The position numbers and the translations under genes are program-made. Shown here one piece after another: positions 1 through 14,455 of a stretch of DNA of 64,000 nt. How positions within the stretch are numbered: position 1 is the stretch's first letter; every line of letters starts with the position of its first letter. The notes under the pieces are model-generated. The model made no database searches and had not been told where the DNA came from. It was given only the letters and a program-made list of their open reading frames with translations. The stretch covers positions 2,618,031-2,682,030 of the forward strand of contig WMCF01000018.1 of assembly GCA_009792885.1 (NCBI GenBank), in the 5' to 3' direction. The stretch is from Eremophila alpestris peregrina (taxonomy: Eukaryota > Chordata > Aves > Passeriformes > Alaudidae).

Positions 1-2765
1 ATTTGAAGCATTTTTTTTCTTAGAACCAGACAATTTTTAAGCCAAACTACAGTAAGTGGTTTGTTTAACAGTGATATCCATCTTCAGTAATGGGAGATAT
101 CCAGTATTTATATACAAAACCTGCTTAAAAGCACGCAAGATAAATAAAACAAAAGTACAGCAAAAGGTGTTCTCCTCCTTTCCAGCCACTGAAATTTTTT
201 TCCAGCACATTTGCTTGCACAAAATATGTAACTGCCTAGTCCAGACAGCATGGTCATGCTCTTTCACCCAAGTTCTCCAACTTGTCTCTTTTTTTGGAAT
301 TTAACCCAGGTGTTATACATAAAGGAAAACTACACTCAGTTCACAGCACCCTCTACTGATACCACCAAAATCACCATGCACTTTTAAAACCTAAGGATTG
401 TATTTTACTAAAACTTATGGACTTTACACCATTCTAATCACATCCCATTAAACTGTGCAGGTTAATAAGAAAATGAAAAATAATTTACAATAATTTTGAG
501 TTTGGTCTTTAACTTGTTTTTATGCAAATAATACTCAGAGGTGAAGGCAGTTCCTAGGCTCCAATTATTACCACAAATATTAACACAATTCATACATTCA
601 CACTCTGATGGCTTTAATCCTCCAAAACATTAATACATTTTTATTTTGCTTACTCATTCTTTTTTTGCAAAGCTGCAAGTCTGTGGCCACATTCTGCAAC
701 ATTTTAAAAGCTAGTAGACCTATCTGTTCAAATAAAAATTATAATTTTATCACTTGATTACTTACACCTTTTCAGTACTCCTACTCATGTTAGACAGTCC
801 AGTTAAACAGAGATGCAGTTGTGAATCAGTAAATGTAAATTCTGTATGGAATGCATTACTCCTCAGAACATGCTAAAATAAGTAATATTTTCAGGCTAAA
901 AAGGTGAATTGTTCCTAATTAGAGCTAAGTAATGTTATGGTGTCCTCTGGATCTAGCCTAATTAAAATAGCATTCCATAGGTCAAAAGCTAGCTTATATT
1001 AATAAATCATAAAGGCTCATAATTGCAGTTGGTGCATTATTTTAATTACTAATAAAAAAAAAAAGCTGTGAAAGCTATTTCTCATTATCATTTTGTGAAA
1101 CATTACAATGAATGGGATGAGGAAAAGATTCTATTTACATATTCTTTTGCTCTGTTACGATGCTCACGTTTCAGCTCCAAGAGCAAATCAAGTTGCACAA
1201 ATAATCCTCAACTCAATGCACAACATGTATCTGATGACCACTTAAGGCAAAGGCAGCAGTTTTCTAATTAAAATAATTATTTTCAAGCACTGTGTTAGCA
1301 CTGTAATAGCCAAACACTCAACTCTTCTAAATCATCTCTCTGCACTACAGTTTGAAGCTAGGAGATTTTCCAAGATTTTTTTTTTTTGAAAGGACAAAAA
1401 ACCCCAAACAACTGTGAATATTTATGAGTTTAAAGTGTAGAAACAGGTGTCTGCCTACAATCACATGCATGACCTGGCTGAATATACTACTCTAGACACT
1501 TATCTCTATAGAAAAAAATTTATTTTCCTGTACGACTTGATTATTCACAATAGAAAGCAGCCATGCAAGGACTGGAATATTCATGTTTTCATGCAATTTG
1601 ACTGGCAGTTCTGTAATTGTGGTAAGCTGCTTTGACCAAGGTTTCTATGGCAACAGCCTTACTGTCAATGCTTACCTGTTTTCTGGTCATCCATTGTACT
1701 GAGCTTAGTCTCGTCAGCTACTGTTAAAAGGTAAATGCATAACGGTTAGCCCAGTTAGTGCCCATGCCCCACATGCACTCAACATTCCTGCTGGTTTGCA
1801 CATCTCCTTTTCAAGTTAGGGGACCTCAGAAACCTCCTACTTCATGCAAACGAACTGCAAGGGTAAGCAAACATTCTGGGTGGAAGTGGCAGCAAACTAG
1901 TACCCTTCATGCAGTGTCAGTCGTGTTCACACCACAGGCAGGTACAGTGTGTTATTGACACGTTAGCACACGGCAACCAGTCAAGACAAGTCAACACCTC
2001 CAACCTGACTGTAGCCTGAGGAAGTGTGTGAATTAGGGATTGCAGGCAAGACATTCACAACTATTGGAAAGGAGGGAATTGCATTATGTTTTATTATTCT
2101 GAGTAGGGAATTCTGTGTGTTTAAACCGTCCAAACTCACTGTTTGAGGTTACTAGAGTCTGCACTTCAGAATCTAAATTTAATGGCAGAAAAATTGATGG
2201 GCATGTTAGCATTTACTTATTCTCAGTTGGTTGATCAGTTAAAATGATCACTGAGATCACCTGTCTTAGCTGCTGCTACTTCATAGGGCTTCTGACATAA
2301 ATATTAAAACCTGGGTCTCAAACAGATGTCAGACTAGGTCTCATTTTCTAACTCTGAATTCATCTACAAAGGGAGAGACTATAAAGGGCCTTTAAGGTTA
2401 ACTGCATTATAACCATGGACTGAGAATAAACCCGGTCACGCAGAATCACAGCGTGGTACAGTTTTACACAATTATTCTATACAGATTGGTAAATGCATTT
2501 TTCACCTCCATTTTAATAAATACTGTTTGCTGTGTTTAACCATATATCCAGAGAGCTATGATATTTGAATGTATGGACATTTACAAACAACAAACAACAC
2601 CCAGGCCACTTGGCCATTCAAGTTAATACTTTACTACCCCACAAGTAGACATTATGTGCAGTACCACTGCACATACACAATCTGTTTGGAATTATAAAAT
2701 CTGTATACTTACAACATGAAAATCAGGTTCAAATGAAAAAAAATTGAAAAAACATCACTCACTAC
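1..2765 (-). other. PARD3 intron, downstream of exon K (partial)
   Basis: AT-rich intronic sequence. I see no exon with splice sites and PAR-3 homology, no recognisable transposon and no RNA gene. Only short homopolymer runs stand out, such as an A run near 1055 and a T run near 1378. The small open frames on both strands in the first 300 bases overlap each other and look like chance. Confidence 0.8.
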
Positions 2766-2914
2766 CTAGATCCATGCTTTTGGATTTTCGTGTTTTAACA
2801 AACTCCAACTGACTGGCATCTGAAAATTGCTTTGTACGCTTTTCTGACATGCTCTGGCGTCCAAAACCCTCTCGCTGGAAGGCAAGTACTGGATCAACAT
2901 CTGGACTAAGAGTG
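2766..2914 (-). CDS. PARD3: PARD3 exon K: aPKC-binding site with conserved phosphoserine
   Basis: This 149-base exon completes the Cys codon, carries 49 codons and ends with one base of the next codon. It reads TLSPDVDPVLAFQREGFGRQ, then SMSEKRTKQFSDASQLEFVK and TRKSKSMDL. The segment FVKTRKSKSMDL is the known core aPKC-binding and substrate site. In mammals the serine before Met (Ser827 in human numbering) is phosphorylated by atypical PKC, which weakens the interaction. Glu replaces the Asp I recall at QLDFVK. The acceptor is CCTACAG and the donor is GTAGTG. It is the last exon in the window; the exon expected next (starting V-A-D-E-T-K) is not present down to position 1. Confidence 0.97.
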
Positions 2915-5900
2915 CTGTAGGAAGGGAAAAAATCATGTAAACATTTATCAAGATCACGCAACCTTTCACTCTTCAGAGAAAATCATTATTTAGCACGTGA
3001 CTTCTACCAACCATTAAGTGCACAGTTTTAAAAACACCACTGCAAGTATTCAGTTACACACACAATGGATCTGTTTTACTGCATTAAGCAATTCTAGTTT
3101 AAAAGTACCAAGAACTTAACTTACAGGTTTAATGAAAGATAGACACATCTGGTGCAGTTAACACATTCTATCAGAACATAGAGTCCAACACAGGAATTAT
3201 TTGTGGGAGAATAAAACAGTTCTTTTTTCCTTCCTGAGAAACAAATTTATTCTACTGATAGAAAGTTATCTGGTTTGTCTTTATCAGAAAATGTTTTTAG
3301 CAATGCATAAATAGAAACTGACCTGCCTGAAGCCCAAGAGCTTTAAACTTCTTAATTTAAAAACTTTGCATTAAAATTTCTCTCCATATGTGAAATTTCT
3401 GGTAGATTTTTCACAGCTTCTCCTGCTTTTAGCCTGGCTATGACAAACAACCCTATATTTACTCATTGCTTCTCCACAGAGCAAGTATTTGCCACAATGG
3501 CTCCACCACTGAATCAGAAATGGGGGGAACCATATTTGGTTTTTGTTTCTTCTGCAGGTTTCTAAAGTGGCTTCAGTTCAGTGAGCCAGGTTTTCAGCAA
3601 GCTGCCTCAGAAACAATGCTGAAGATAGATTTAGTAATTTATTAATTAATGATGCTCAAACACTGGAAGAATCATGAATGCAAGAATGCGGGCAAAATTT
3701 GGTATGCAAGCAAAAACATCTTTTCAAAAGGAAAGACTGCATACTGCTAATGAACAATATGAAAGTAGATTCACAAAAAGATCTTCTGGCTCCTGTGAAA
3801 TAGGATAGTATATAGATGTCTACTTCAGCTGGCTCAAAAAGAAAACAAAAGCACAAAATACCAAAAAACCCCAGGTTTTTGGACCATTGTTATCTATCCT
3901 ATAGGTAAATGATCCCTCAAAATCCCCTCTTTGAATATTGCTGCACTTCAAGATAAAAAAAAAGTAAATATTTTGTCATTGAGATCTCTAAATGTCACTC
4001 AAGATATTGTGTTAAGTATCATCTCATTGTCTGGTACAATGTTTCTAAAGAATTACTTTTACTGTAAGGGTTAAGCATAATAAACCTCTCATTCCCAGTG
4101 AGAAACAGGCAAATAGTGAATTTCTGCAAAAAACAACTTATACTTTTAAATTCTGTAACATGCACATATTTATGTATGCCATGCACTCTAATTTGCAGAA
4201 GTATCTTTGATCAAGAAACACCTGGGTATTAGGCAAAAACAGTGAAAAAGAGGTAAGGAAAAGTGTCCAAAGGCATAAAGCACTATAAAGGACAAAAATC
4301 ACTATCCTCATTACCAGGCAGCCAAAAAGAAACTCAGTCTGGTAATGGCAGATTTACAAATAATAAGATATGTGCTTGTGACAAGCCTATAATACTTCAG
4401 TGTGAGCAGGATCAGAGCTTATGAGAATAAAGCCAATGTCAAGTGCCTTTTGACTTTAATGTTTCTGGCTCAGGCTCATAATGTTTTACATTTAATTACT
4501 GCAACTATTTCAGAGATGTCTGTGCAATTTAGCAATGTTCTCAAGCATATGCTTAAAAGCTCTGATGAATCAGAGACCAAACTCAAAAATAACTATTTAG
4601 TCCTAACATTCACTCCCACAAAATAGGGAAAAAATTATCTCCACATGATAGAAAGATAAAACAGACAAGGCCAATATACACTTCTAGCATTTACAGCAGT
4701 GCAACACGTAGCTGAATAAGAACCATCTAAATCTGAAAACGTCCTCCAAAGTGACTCAAACTGAACTTACAGGGTTTCAACACCTTTCATAATCAGATCA
4801 TAATTGACTTTCCCAAGGCCACACAGAAGTTTCTGGCTCCCTCCTAGTCAGCCCTGTCTCTAAAGGCCAGAAAAATGTGGTTTCACTAAGTGAGAATTTT
4901 TTTTTCCAGCAACATCTGTTAGCACAGGCTCATGTTTGTTAAAATGACTGGCTTCATCTTGCTGAACAAAATGTATCCTGTGACACTTTCTTCAAAAAAG
5001 GTGAACTTATAAAATTATTTATTTTGGCTGTATGCTTCTTTTTTCACACAAGTTTGCTTTGATCCATCTATATAAAACTTCTGGTAGAGCAGAATATCAT
5101 TTCCATGTAAACACAGCACACATTTATATATTGAACTTGAAGTCCTAAGAACAGACTAAAACTCCAGTGTCAAATATAACTTGGAAAGGACAGCACAGGT
5201 CCCAGAGAGAGCAGCAGGGTCTGGACATTGCATCAGCAACTGGGAATCTGTGAGGTTGGAACCCAGCATTTCCACTGACACCACTTTTAAGGACTTTCTT
5301 TCTGCTTCCCTGATCTACCCTTGTTACACCTCCCTTCCACACATATCTATTAAGGGAATTATTATTACATGTTTGCATAGTATTGTGCACTTTACAGGTG
5401 TTACTTAGCACCTTTATTTGAGCCTCGTGTAGAGTTCTGGATTTTCATGTCCTGTTAGACTTCTATTACTAATGACCCAAGAGTGTGTTTTAGTAATTAA
5501 GGAAGGAGTGGATCACAGGAGTCCCAATGCATGTACATTGTCTAAAAGTGTTCAGAAGTCCCTGTGAAGAGCCACCACTGCAAAAGCCAATGAGCACAGA
5601 GGACAAATTAATGCCCCTAAAAATGCCTCATTTTAATATTTTTCAACTACATTAATAAAAGACAGAGGTGAATTTAGTGCAAGTCATTAAGCAATGCCAA
5701 ATGCAATTTACTATATTCTAGAATACTTAACAAATAAGATTTCTGGAATGACAGCTGATCCTTAAAAGAATGTAACCGTCTTCTGACCCTCAATGTTATT
5801 AAAATTCCATTTATTAATCCTGTCTTATTGCCCCTTTGTTTTCATAACATTTTCATCAAGGATTAGGGAGATACTGTGAGGCTGAAAAAGCTTACATTTT

Positions 5901-7740
5901 CTTCTGTGATTCAGAACAGCTGCCATTCTTGTTTGGATAACCCTTCATCCATATTCTTAGTTTTACCCTTTGTGCCTTCCAGCAAAATTATACAATGCAC
6001 CTTCGTTTTACAAGTCTTCTTTCATCCATTAGCAACAGGAAATTATAGCAACAATCTAATTCTGTTGCTATTTACTTTTTTTTTTTTACAAATAGAATAC
6101 ATTAGATACTAAAGAATGACACTGATCTAACTCTTTTAAGTGCCATTGTATCTGAAGACCTTTACAGTTCCTCATACAAACACTTAAATTTTTTTTTGAG
6201 TGTGATTAATTCTACAATATCTAATCCCTGTTTTCTTTACTGTTACTTCATTTAAAAATAAGTGAAAGAATAGCAAGATCCACTGCAGAAGTCAATGTAA
6301 AAGCATCTGCAGTTTTCAAATGGGCTTTACCTTTACTTCATAGGATTTTACTCACATTCAGCTAAAAATACTCCCTCAGAAATAAGCTATTATGTGTAGG
6401 CTTGAGTACTGTTCTATTTAAATGTCTCAGATTCTCAGCTCTAAAAGCTTTTACAAAAGACAAATGGACTTTTCATGGACCCAGATTACAGGTATGACTT
6501 GTCCATAAGAAGAACTGCAACATCAAAAAAATAAGTAAAGGAGAGTGAAAAAAATTACATTTTCATACTATCATTAAAACAGAGCTTAAAATCCAGAACT
6601 CAATTCCTGGTTGTAAGATGAAATAAACTAGTTTAAAGCAGAGAAGAGGCTGACAGGTGCATATCAGCTGGCAGGTGCTATTGCTGTTTTATTAAGATAT
6701 TGCTGACACATTCATAACAGGCTCCAGAGACAAGAAAAATAAGAAAATTCATATACTTCACACCATTTGTGGTAATTATCTGGCTTCAAGAAGTGGCAGC
6801 GTACAGAGGTGGGCTTTTATTTTGCTATTACTATAGATAATTACAGGACTTGTAAATTAAATCTTAGATCTGTATAAATTGTACTAACTGAGCAATAAAC
6901 AGTATTTCTTTGCCAGGAACTTAAGCAAGTCAATAATGGAGCTCAATGCATTTCTCTTTAAGGCTCTCAAGTTAAAATGTGCTAAAGTAATCGGAGAGTC
7001 AACCTAAGACTCAAAAGTTATTTTTAGTATGGATTAAAGATATAAAGTTACTTTCCATAGTTTTAAATGTGGGAATGTTACTTTCCATATATATAAATGT
7101 AGAGCTATTACAGAACATGGTCCTTGCAAATCATCTAACAATAGGAACAGTAGCTCTTCACACCTAATGCAGAAATCATAACTACCTCATTTTGTACAAG
7201 CATTAACACAGAGGCAAAACAAAGAGCTCTGACCTCTAAGTAGATTTAAAAGATTAGTACATCATTAGGAAAAGCAAGGAAGTATGCAGAAGTATTGAGA
7301 TGCTTCTAGATATACAATGGAATATAAAAATAAAATCTTTGTTTTATAAACTTTGAAATATTTACAGTGAGGTTTGTAAATTAGAGTTTCCCATCAGTCT
7401 TTCATCTTTCATAAACTCAAGTGTTTAAATTTTGCTAAGTTATTTTTTTTACAAAAGCTAAGTCAGTTAGCAATTAAATTAAAATTAGATCATCAAAATA
7501 ACACAGCTATGTACTGTCTAAGTAACATTTCCACAAATATGCTTTAACACAGCACAAAACTGCAACCAGAAGTATTTGTACAGACTTCTTCCCTGAAACA
7601 GGGACAATTACCAGTCTGAAAATAGTAAAATCCAAGTGTGACAAAAAAGAATTCAAATTAGCAGTAGTCAAAAATGTAACAAAATTAAAAGATGCAACCC
7701 CAGCTCTCTCTTTTTTCCTTCCACTAAGACATGTTCTTAC
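2915..7740 (-). other. PARD3 intron J/K (4.8 kb)
   Basis: AT-rich intron between the two exons of the aPKC-binding region, phase 2. I recognise no repeat family, exon or RNA gene in it. Short open frames are of a size expected by chance. Confidence 0.8.
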
Positions 7741-7930
7741 CAGTCTGTTGACTCATTAATTGCAGCTTTAGCCCATCCACCAGCATCAACAGTGCCAAAC
7801 CCAACATCATCATGGGAACTGGATGATGACTGGTCAGACAGATGAGGAGGAAGGACTGACAACCTGTCATCTTCAATAATGACAGTGTCATCCTGGGGCA
7901 TGTTCACTGTTGGAGACAGCTGATATTTAC
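7741..7930 (-). CDS. PARD3: PARD3 exon J: aPKC-binding region, middle part
   Basis: This 190-base exon completes the Gly codon, carries 62 codons and ends with TG of a split Cys codon. It reads KYQLSPTVNMPQDDTVIIED, then DRLSVLPPHLSDQSSSSSHD and DVGFGTVDAGGWAKAAINES-TD. It is an acidic, serine-rich, probably flexible segment with the polarity-protein motif MPQDDTVIIEDD. The acceptor is TTTTGTCCAG and the donor is GTAAGA. Acid and serine content fits a regulatory scaffold region. The segment after HDDVGF differs more from human than the first half does. Confidence 0.97.
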
Positions 7931-8162
7931 CTGGACAAAAGGGAGAAAAAAATCCAAACCTAAATAAAGGCAGCATGCAGAGTGTGCCTTGAAAAACATT
8001 TCATCACAGATGATAAAAGGTTATGTCAAACTGCAGTGTTACTGATAAGAGTGACACAATGCAGATAATAAAATTAATTATGTCTCACTGTGTACCCATC
8101 TTCCTATGCAGATGTCTGAAAAACGATGCACACCAGTTGTTTCTGTGGCCTACTGCGAGACC

Positions 8163-8475
8163 ACAGGCTCACAGAAGGGTTGAGGTTTGGAAGAGACCTC
8201 TCTCCTGGTCCAAGCCTTTCCACTCAAGCAGAGACACCTACAGCCATGTGCCCAGGACCCCAAAGAAATTGCTGCTGAGTATTGCTTCTGCACCACCTCC
8301 CTGAGCACTCTGTGCCAGAGCATGGTCATCCTCACACTGCAAAAGTGTTTCCTGATGTTCAGAGGGAACCTCCCATGTTTCTGTCTGTGCCCATAGTCTC
8401 ATGTCCTGGCTGAGGAACTGCTCAGAAGCACCTCACCCAGAAGACAGCATCTCCTCTTGCATCACCTTGTTTGGT
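8163..8475 (-). mobile_element. CR1 retroposon fragment (degraded)
   Basis: The plus strand reads as the complement of a CR1 3' region. Typical phrases are a tract like TTGAGGTTTGGAAGAGACCT, then CCAGGACC, TGTGCCAG, and a run close to consensus at about 8346-8392 (GTGTTTCCTGATGTTCAGAG, then GGAACCTCCCATGTTTCTGT). CR1 is the main non-LTR element of birds. The element sense strand is therefore minus. It is 5'-truncated and diverged, so it is an old copy. The edges are approximate, and open frames across it are not genes. Confidence 0.85.
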
Positions 8476-9087
8476 AGAAAGAAAGAATGTCTTCCACAAG
8501 GACCAACAGAGGCCATCACTTTTCCTGATCAATCTGGCCCTCATGAAATGAGAAATTGTTCAAAGGATGCTGGGAAGTGGACACATGTATAATTTGGAGA
8601 AAAAAAAATTACCAAATTCTATTATTAACAAATTCAAGTAAGTTTTAACACTTTTGTGAAAATGCTTAAACAAGAACCATCACATACATGATAGGGACTA
8701 AATCAATACTCAACATCAGTCTGTTCAGTGGCCAACTTCATCAGGTAAATTGGTGAGAGTACAAGTTAAAAGATGGTATGATCTTACAAAAACAGTTAGT
8801 AAAATTGTCAGCTCTCATCAGAAGAATCACACTAGTTTAATCAACCATTAATCTGGCAACAAACTGAAAATTATTCTAAAACTATGGTGCACCAGAGTAA
8901 TGTATGGCAAAACTTCTATTTCCGTAACTTAAACTCCTTCTATGGACACATCAATTATTTCCACACTTTACTTTCACTACAGATATGGAAAAAAATGTTA
9001 ATAATAAGGGGAAAATAAAGATTTTTTGTAAAGGTCTATTCTGTAAAGGTTTCAGTTACCATCGTTACCTTTGCACATAATTATTAG

Positions 9088-9105
9088 CAAACAAACAAAC
9101 AAAAC
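9088..9105. repeat. Short CAAA tandem repeat
   Basis: About four copies of a four-base CAAA unit in the intron between exons I and J. No functional sign. Confidence 0.8.
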
Positions 9106-12100
9106 CTTATGTGCAGAGAGGTAGCTAAAATCCTCACTGCACTAGATAATACATATTGTAATCTTTGAAAAGAGGGGAAAACTGGCTTCAAAAGGGATCA
9201 TTAGAGATGGCTGAAAAAGTGGCTGGAAGAGAAAGGTGCTGCATGGTGAACACCTCATCAGTGTCAAGCTGAAATGAATGTATGCAGTTTGCATAACAGC
9301 TGATTCTGCCCAGCAATAGCTCCTTTGATGGACAGGGTAATGTTTAGCCTGGTAATGTACTTCTTTCCAAACATAATGCCTACAAGACTGTTAACTCTGT
9401 AGTTAATAACATCTCCAAAGAACCGATTGTGAAAAGGTATAACCTTATGGCATTCAGCAGATTGAACTTCCCATTTGAGAGGCTACAGTAATTCAGTACC
9501 ACTTTTAACTTTTCACTACCCTTCTTTGCATCTGACAAGGGTGAAGACTGACATTTTAATAGTTGCTTTGGAATTTAGGAGAAAAACCATCTGACATGTC
9601 TGTGCTTTTCATTGCAGATGAAGCTAAAAACAGGTGAAAGGCTTCACCTCCAGCAGACGGTTGGACAAACCTCAGCACTGGACTCAATATATCCTTTGTA
9701 GAGAACTCAGCTGAAGTGGACAGAAAATACCCCTGGAGAATTAATTCCACAAGTGCTGTGAGAAACCTTACAAGGAAACATCAAAGAAACTTCAAACCCA
9801 GTAATCTTCAGTATATTTGACTGATCTACAAATCTAAGGCATTGCTCAACCTGTCTACAAACCTCTTCTAGAAAATAATTTTCCCTCAGGCTAGAAAAGT
9901 GCTATTTAGACTCTGTGAAATTTAGACTCTGACTACACTTCAAGTCCAGTTTTGCACTTATTAATTCAACTTCAGTGAGGTGATCTGTAATAACATAAAG
10001 TATTTTGGACACTGTACTAAGCAAGGTAAAACATTCTTCCTTTCAAATGTTTCTCATCTCAGGACAGTGATGCTCAAATTTCTTGGACAAGTTACCAATC
10101 TAAAGAAGCACAGCCTGAGGACCCCACCAAACTATTGGGTAGGAAGGGTTCCCATCTGTCTGTGCAGAAAAGAAGCCTCAGAGCTCCAGCACCAAATGGC
10201 TGGTCTCCAGGTCTTATGAGGATTTTCATCCTACAAGGAAAAACATGCCAAACAGCACATTTCAAAAAATATTATACACCTTCAAACCTATCATACACCT
10301 ATAATACACCAGAAAACAGTTTGTACCTGAATTAAACCACCAACATAAAGCACTCCAAAAAACCCCTGAGCACATTCAGTACATAGTATGAATAACAGGT
10401 TTAGTCATGAAGAACTGCTCCAGGTCCTTTCAAATCTTGAAATTCCCTGAAGTCTGGTTAACATGTTTGCTAGGATAACTTGGCTCCCATACTGACACTG
10501 CATTGTCATGGAACTCTTTCTGGCTTGATCCTTGTGCTTTTGCTGTTGCTTGCTCTTCAAAGGATGGTCTACAAAATCTGTTAAACACTCTCACCGTATG
10601 TTCAAAACCCAGTATTACCTTATGAATGACTCATGAGCATGTTGATACTGTGGGATTCAGACCAATAGCACAACAAATGCCTGGAGAATGATGAACAACA
10701 AAAATTTCTCCACTGTATGCAGGCCTTGGGTTTCAAGAAAGTGCTCAGATCTGTCAGCTATTGTAGAAGAGCACCACATTTTGATGAGATTCCTGGCCAA
10801 GGAACTACATTCTGATTGCAAAGGGTTATTTTAATTTCACTGAGACACACACTCTACATCTCCAGCTAATTTTTTGTCAGTTGTGCTGCCTCCTGATTCT
10901 ACCCTTAAGACAGCAATTATTTACCCAGAGAACAGAGTATTTCCTGTTGTGTAGGAACCATCAAATTTTACAAAGTACTGGGAGATCCTTCAGGATGAAA
11001 AGCAGATTCAGTGCAAGCAATTGTTATTCTGTATAACCCCTGATAAATAACTTCTGTTAAGTCATCGTTAGCAACAAAACCCACCACGTTCATAAAAAAA
11101 TATCAGCAACTAGAAGAAGGAGATGAAAGAGGACTTTGTACTAAGCTGTTTGTTGAATAAGAATAATTTATATAGACAGCAGGTATGTGTTTGTGTATTG
11201 CAAAACTCAGGAGCATAATGCAGTTGTAATTCTGAATTATATGCACCCTGGAATTATTAAAATAAATAAATGTAAGGGTTTATTACAGCCATCTAATTCT
11301 TAAATGATCCAACTTGTATAATTAAAATATACCATCTCCTCCAAACCAAAAGTATTTCCTGAATATAGAAAGTTGTATCTTTTCTCCATCAGAAATTTTC
11401 AGTGAAATATTATCAAATGAAAAAGCACAAGAAAATTTATAATAGCAATAACCACCTAGAAAGTAGATCAACATGAGAATCATCAGAAATATGAAAAGAT
11501 TCATATAGCCTTATTGCAGTAAGCAAACATTATTTTACATAATTTAAATCACATCCTCAAATTGGTATTTTATTCCCACTCTCACAGCAAGGCTCTGACA
11601 GCCAGTTCTTGCTTGTCAGTTACAAAAGAGTAAGAAAATTGTCTTAAATACCTTTCCTGAAATTACATTAATGGTATTTAAAAGAGCAAAACACTCTTAA
11701 AATCATTGTTCCAACTTTAAGCAATGACTAAAACAAGCAGGCATTTTCCAGACTTTGAGACTGTTACTTTTGAATAGTCTGACTTAGGAAGGAAGAAAAC
11801 TCAAACCCATCCAAGAGCAAAAGCAGCAGGAAGACCTACTCCATCATCCATGGAAACAAACTGTCATCTCCTCACCAAAAAGTACTGACTACTAAAAGTT
11901 TACACAGTTAAATCCATTGAGGGTAAATCAAAATACATCAGATGATTCAGAGAGCTCATCAGAGGGCTTCTTGATACGGGGAGGGCACTCAAGGGAAGCA
12001 GCACTGCATAAAGCTCTCCTTTGGGCTTGTTTTATGGGCAGGACTGGTGTGGGAAGGTACAGACCTCCACTGCTCTTCAGACATTGTTCTTAAGACTCAT

Positions 12101-14455
12101 CCTCACTTTTAGGCTCATTTTCAAGAGAGGAAGATCATGTAACACCACAGAAACATTCTCAGGAGAATGGAAAAAGCCCTGTTTTTTTCCTCATAACCAA
12201 TGCCTAAAAAGACAGGGATTCCACTGCATAAAAAGTGACTGAGTCTTAAAAATGTTAGCTATTCTGAAACAAGCAACTGTATCTATCTCTCCCACCAGGC
12301 AATACCTCTCTGCTGTATGGCACTGCAAGAAAACCTGCATGTGAAAGATCATGAACACTGCATTTTTAATTTAATGGTACTGATTAATTAATAAAAAATA
12401 GTCTATTAGGAAACTGACCATTACCCAAAAAATGGGTTTAAACATCACAGGTCTGTGAAGCTGCCGTGACTGCAGAAGGGAACAGTCCAATCCAATGGAA
12501 TGACCAGATTTTAGTTACAGGCCACTAGATCACGTTCACTATGAGGTTCAGGCAAAATCTGATTTTCCACTAACGTGTTTCCACTAAAGATTCAACGGAT
12601 TAAAGTCACAACCAACCAATTTTCTACACAGTTCCTGGTCCCTGAAAGCAGTTCAGAAAAACAATGATTCACAGGAAATCAAAATATTAACTTAAGTTTA
12701 TAAGAAACTTAGAAAATGAAGGATGGATTTTTTTTTCTTCTGCCTATATATGCAATTCAAAGGTATCTAATAGTATTAGATGTTAACAGCTTTGGAAATA
12801 CCTTATTTTTTTTTTTTAAACATCAATTACTGGCTATTGCTAAAGGGATGATACCAGACAGATGAACTACTAGTTCAATTTGGCATGGCAAGCCTTGTGC
12901 TCCTGTGATGTCAAAGTAAACTGCATTGCTGCCATGTGCACCCAGACTCTCACAGGGTTCCTTCTCCCACCAATGAACAATGTGATAATTTGTTAACGCT
13001 TATTTGAGCTCTGTGTGTAAATCATCTGCAGCACTGATGGAAAAAGCAGAAGGCAGCACTTTGCAAATGTTTTATCTAAAGCCTTGACACCACAAGAACT
13101 AGTTCTTTCTATGGGAGAGTAGTGCTAAAGACTTCAAATTATTTTATCACTCCTTAAATTTGTTGACAAACAAATACAATTTTTTCTAAATTTTTCTCTT
13201 TAAGAGCATATGACTTTGGGTGACAAGGTTTCACACTGCCTTGATTTTCATGTGCACATTTTTTCTTCCAAGCTGCACAAAATGAAGTGCAATAGAACAG
13301 AATAAGATATGTTTCTAATTACTATTGTCCAAAAAAAGGACAAGACTTACTGGAAGAAATACCCCAAATAATAAACTTGTGGATTTTCAGAGAGTTTAAC
13401 AACAGTCCTATCTTGCTACCACAAAGAAAATGCAAACCCCAAAATACAAAACTTATTTAAAAAAGAAAACATGGGGAAAAAAAAACCCAAATAAAAAAAT
13501 ACAGGGTGAAAAATATACACAAACTGTTGACCAGAAAAACCAAAATGGTAGACTAATTTTCTAAGGGTGAAAACTAATCTAAAGCAATTGAAAACTAAGT
13601 TAAGCCTTGCTTCATATCAAGTTTATAGCAGCATACTCTAATATATTCTGTGTATCTAGCACACTAAAAAAAGTCCTAGATTTAATAGCCACGTCTACTT
13701 TTTAAAACTTGCAACTCAAGCGAGCAATTGTCACGTCTTCGGTCAGGTGTTATTTTCATCAAGCTGCTTTTTGTGTTTAAACTTGAAAATCCTTTCAAAC
13801 TAATCCCATCCTAGTCAGTAAATCCAACCACTCCTGTGGCAAGGCAAGTCTTTATTACCCAGCTCTGCACCTCAGAAGTTGAATTGCTGCAAAGCAAGCG
13901 CTAATAACCTCATTATCCACTGGGACCATGCAGATGGTAGGGCACCAAACCTACACAAGGGATGGCTAAAACTAGTTATGAGGCTTTAAAATTGGTGTCC
14001 TACAAAGCAAAAATTCAAACAAATTACAAATCCCCTAATAAGCATAAATAGATGCAAGTTTGCCTTATTTATTTTTGTATTTTAGTAGGATTGAAACAGA
14101 GGAGAAGGAATGTCGAAAACAAAATTTTGAATTCCCACGAGTCACTTTAATGCAACATGGAGCCCAGACCGACCAATAATTTATTGCCCCAAACCAGACA
14201 TTGAAAGACCATGTTAAATGCTACTATTATTCATTCTCTGACCTGTCACAGGATACAAAATTCACTTTAGAATCCCATTTTACCTTCTTCCTCACATTAA
14301 CTACCCAGAAGGCTTGCGCAGAAGAATTTTGAGGCACATTTTAAGTTTGTCAGTGCGACCTCCATGTTCCCAATTCCCACATAACACATTAATCACCCTT
14401 CAGTGAATAACAGAAATAAAAACATGCCCTGCTTAGCAGAGCTGCTGTGCCTCAC

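Larger units (their letters stand above)
7931..14455 (-). other. PARD3 intron I/J (6.5 kb)
   Basis: Phase 1 intron. It contains a degraded CR1 fragment near 8.16-8.47 kb and a short CAAA run near 9.09 kb. The rest (about 8.5-14.4 kb) is AT-rich, with several A and T runs, and holds nothing I can identify. Confidence 0.8.

Noticed and set aside
1..2765. Search for the next PARD3 exon (expected V-A-D-E-T-K start)
   Set aside because: No matching translation or acceptor found on the minus strand; the exon must lie outside the window.
8023..8592. Cluster of short frames on both strands
   Set aside because: They overlap a decayed CR1 fragment and its flanks; no intact domain.
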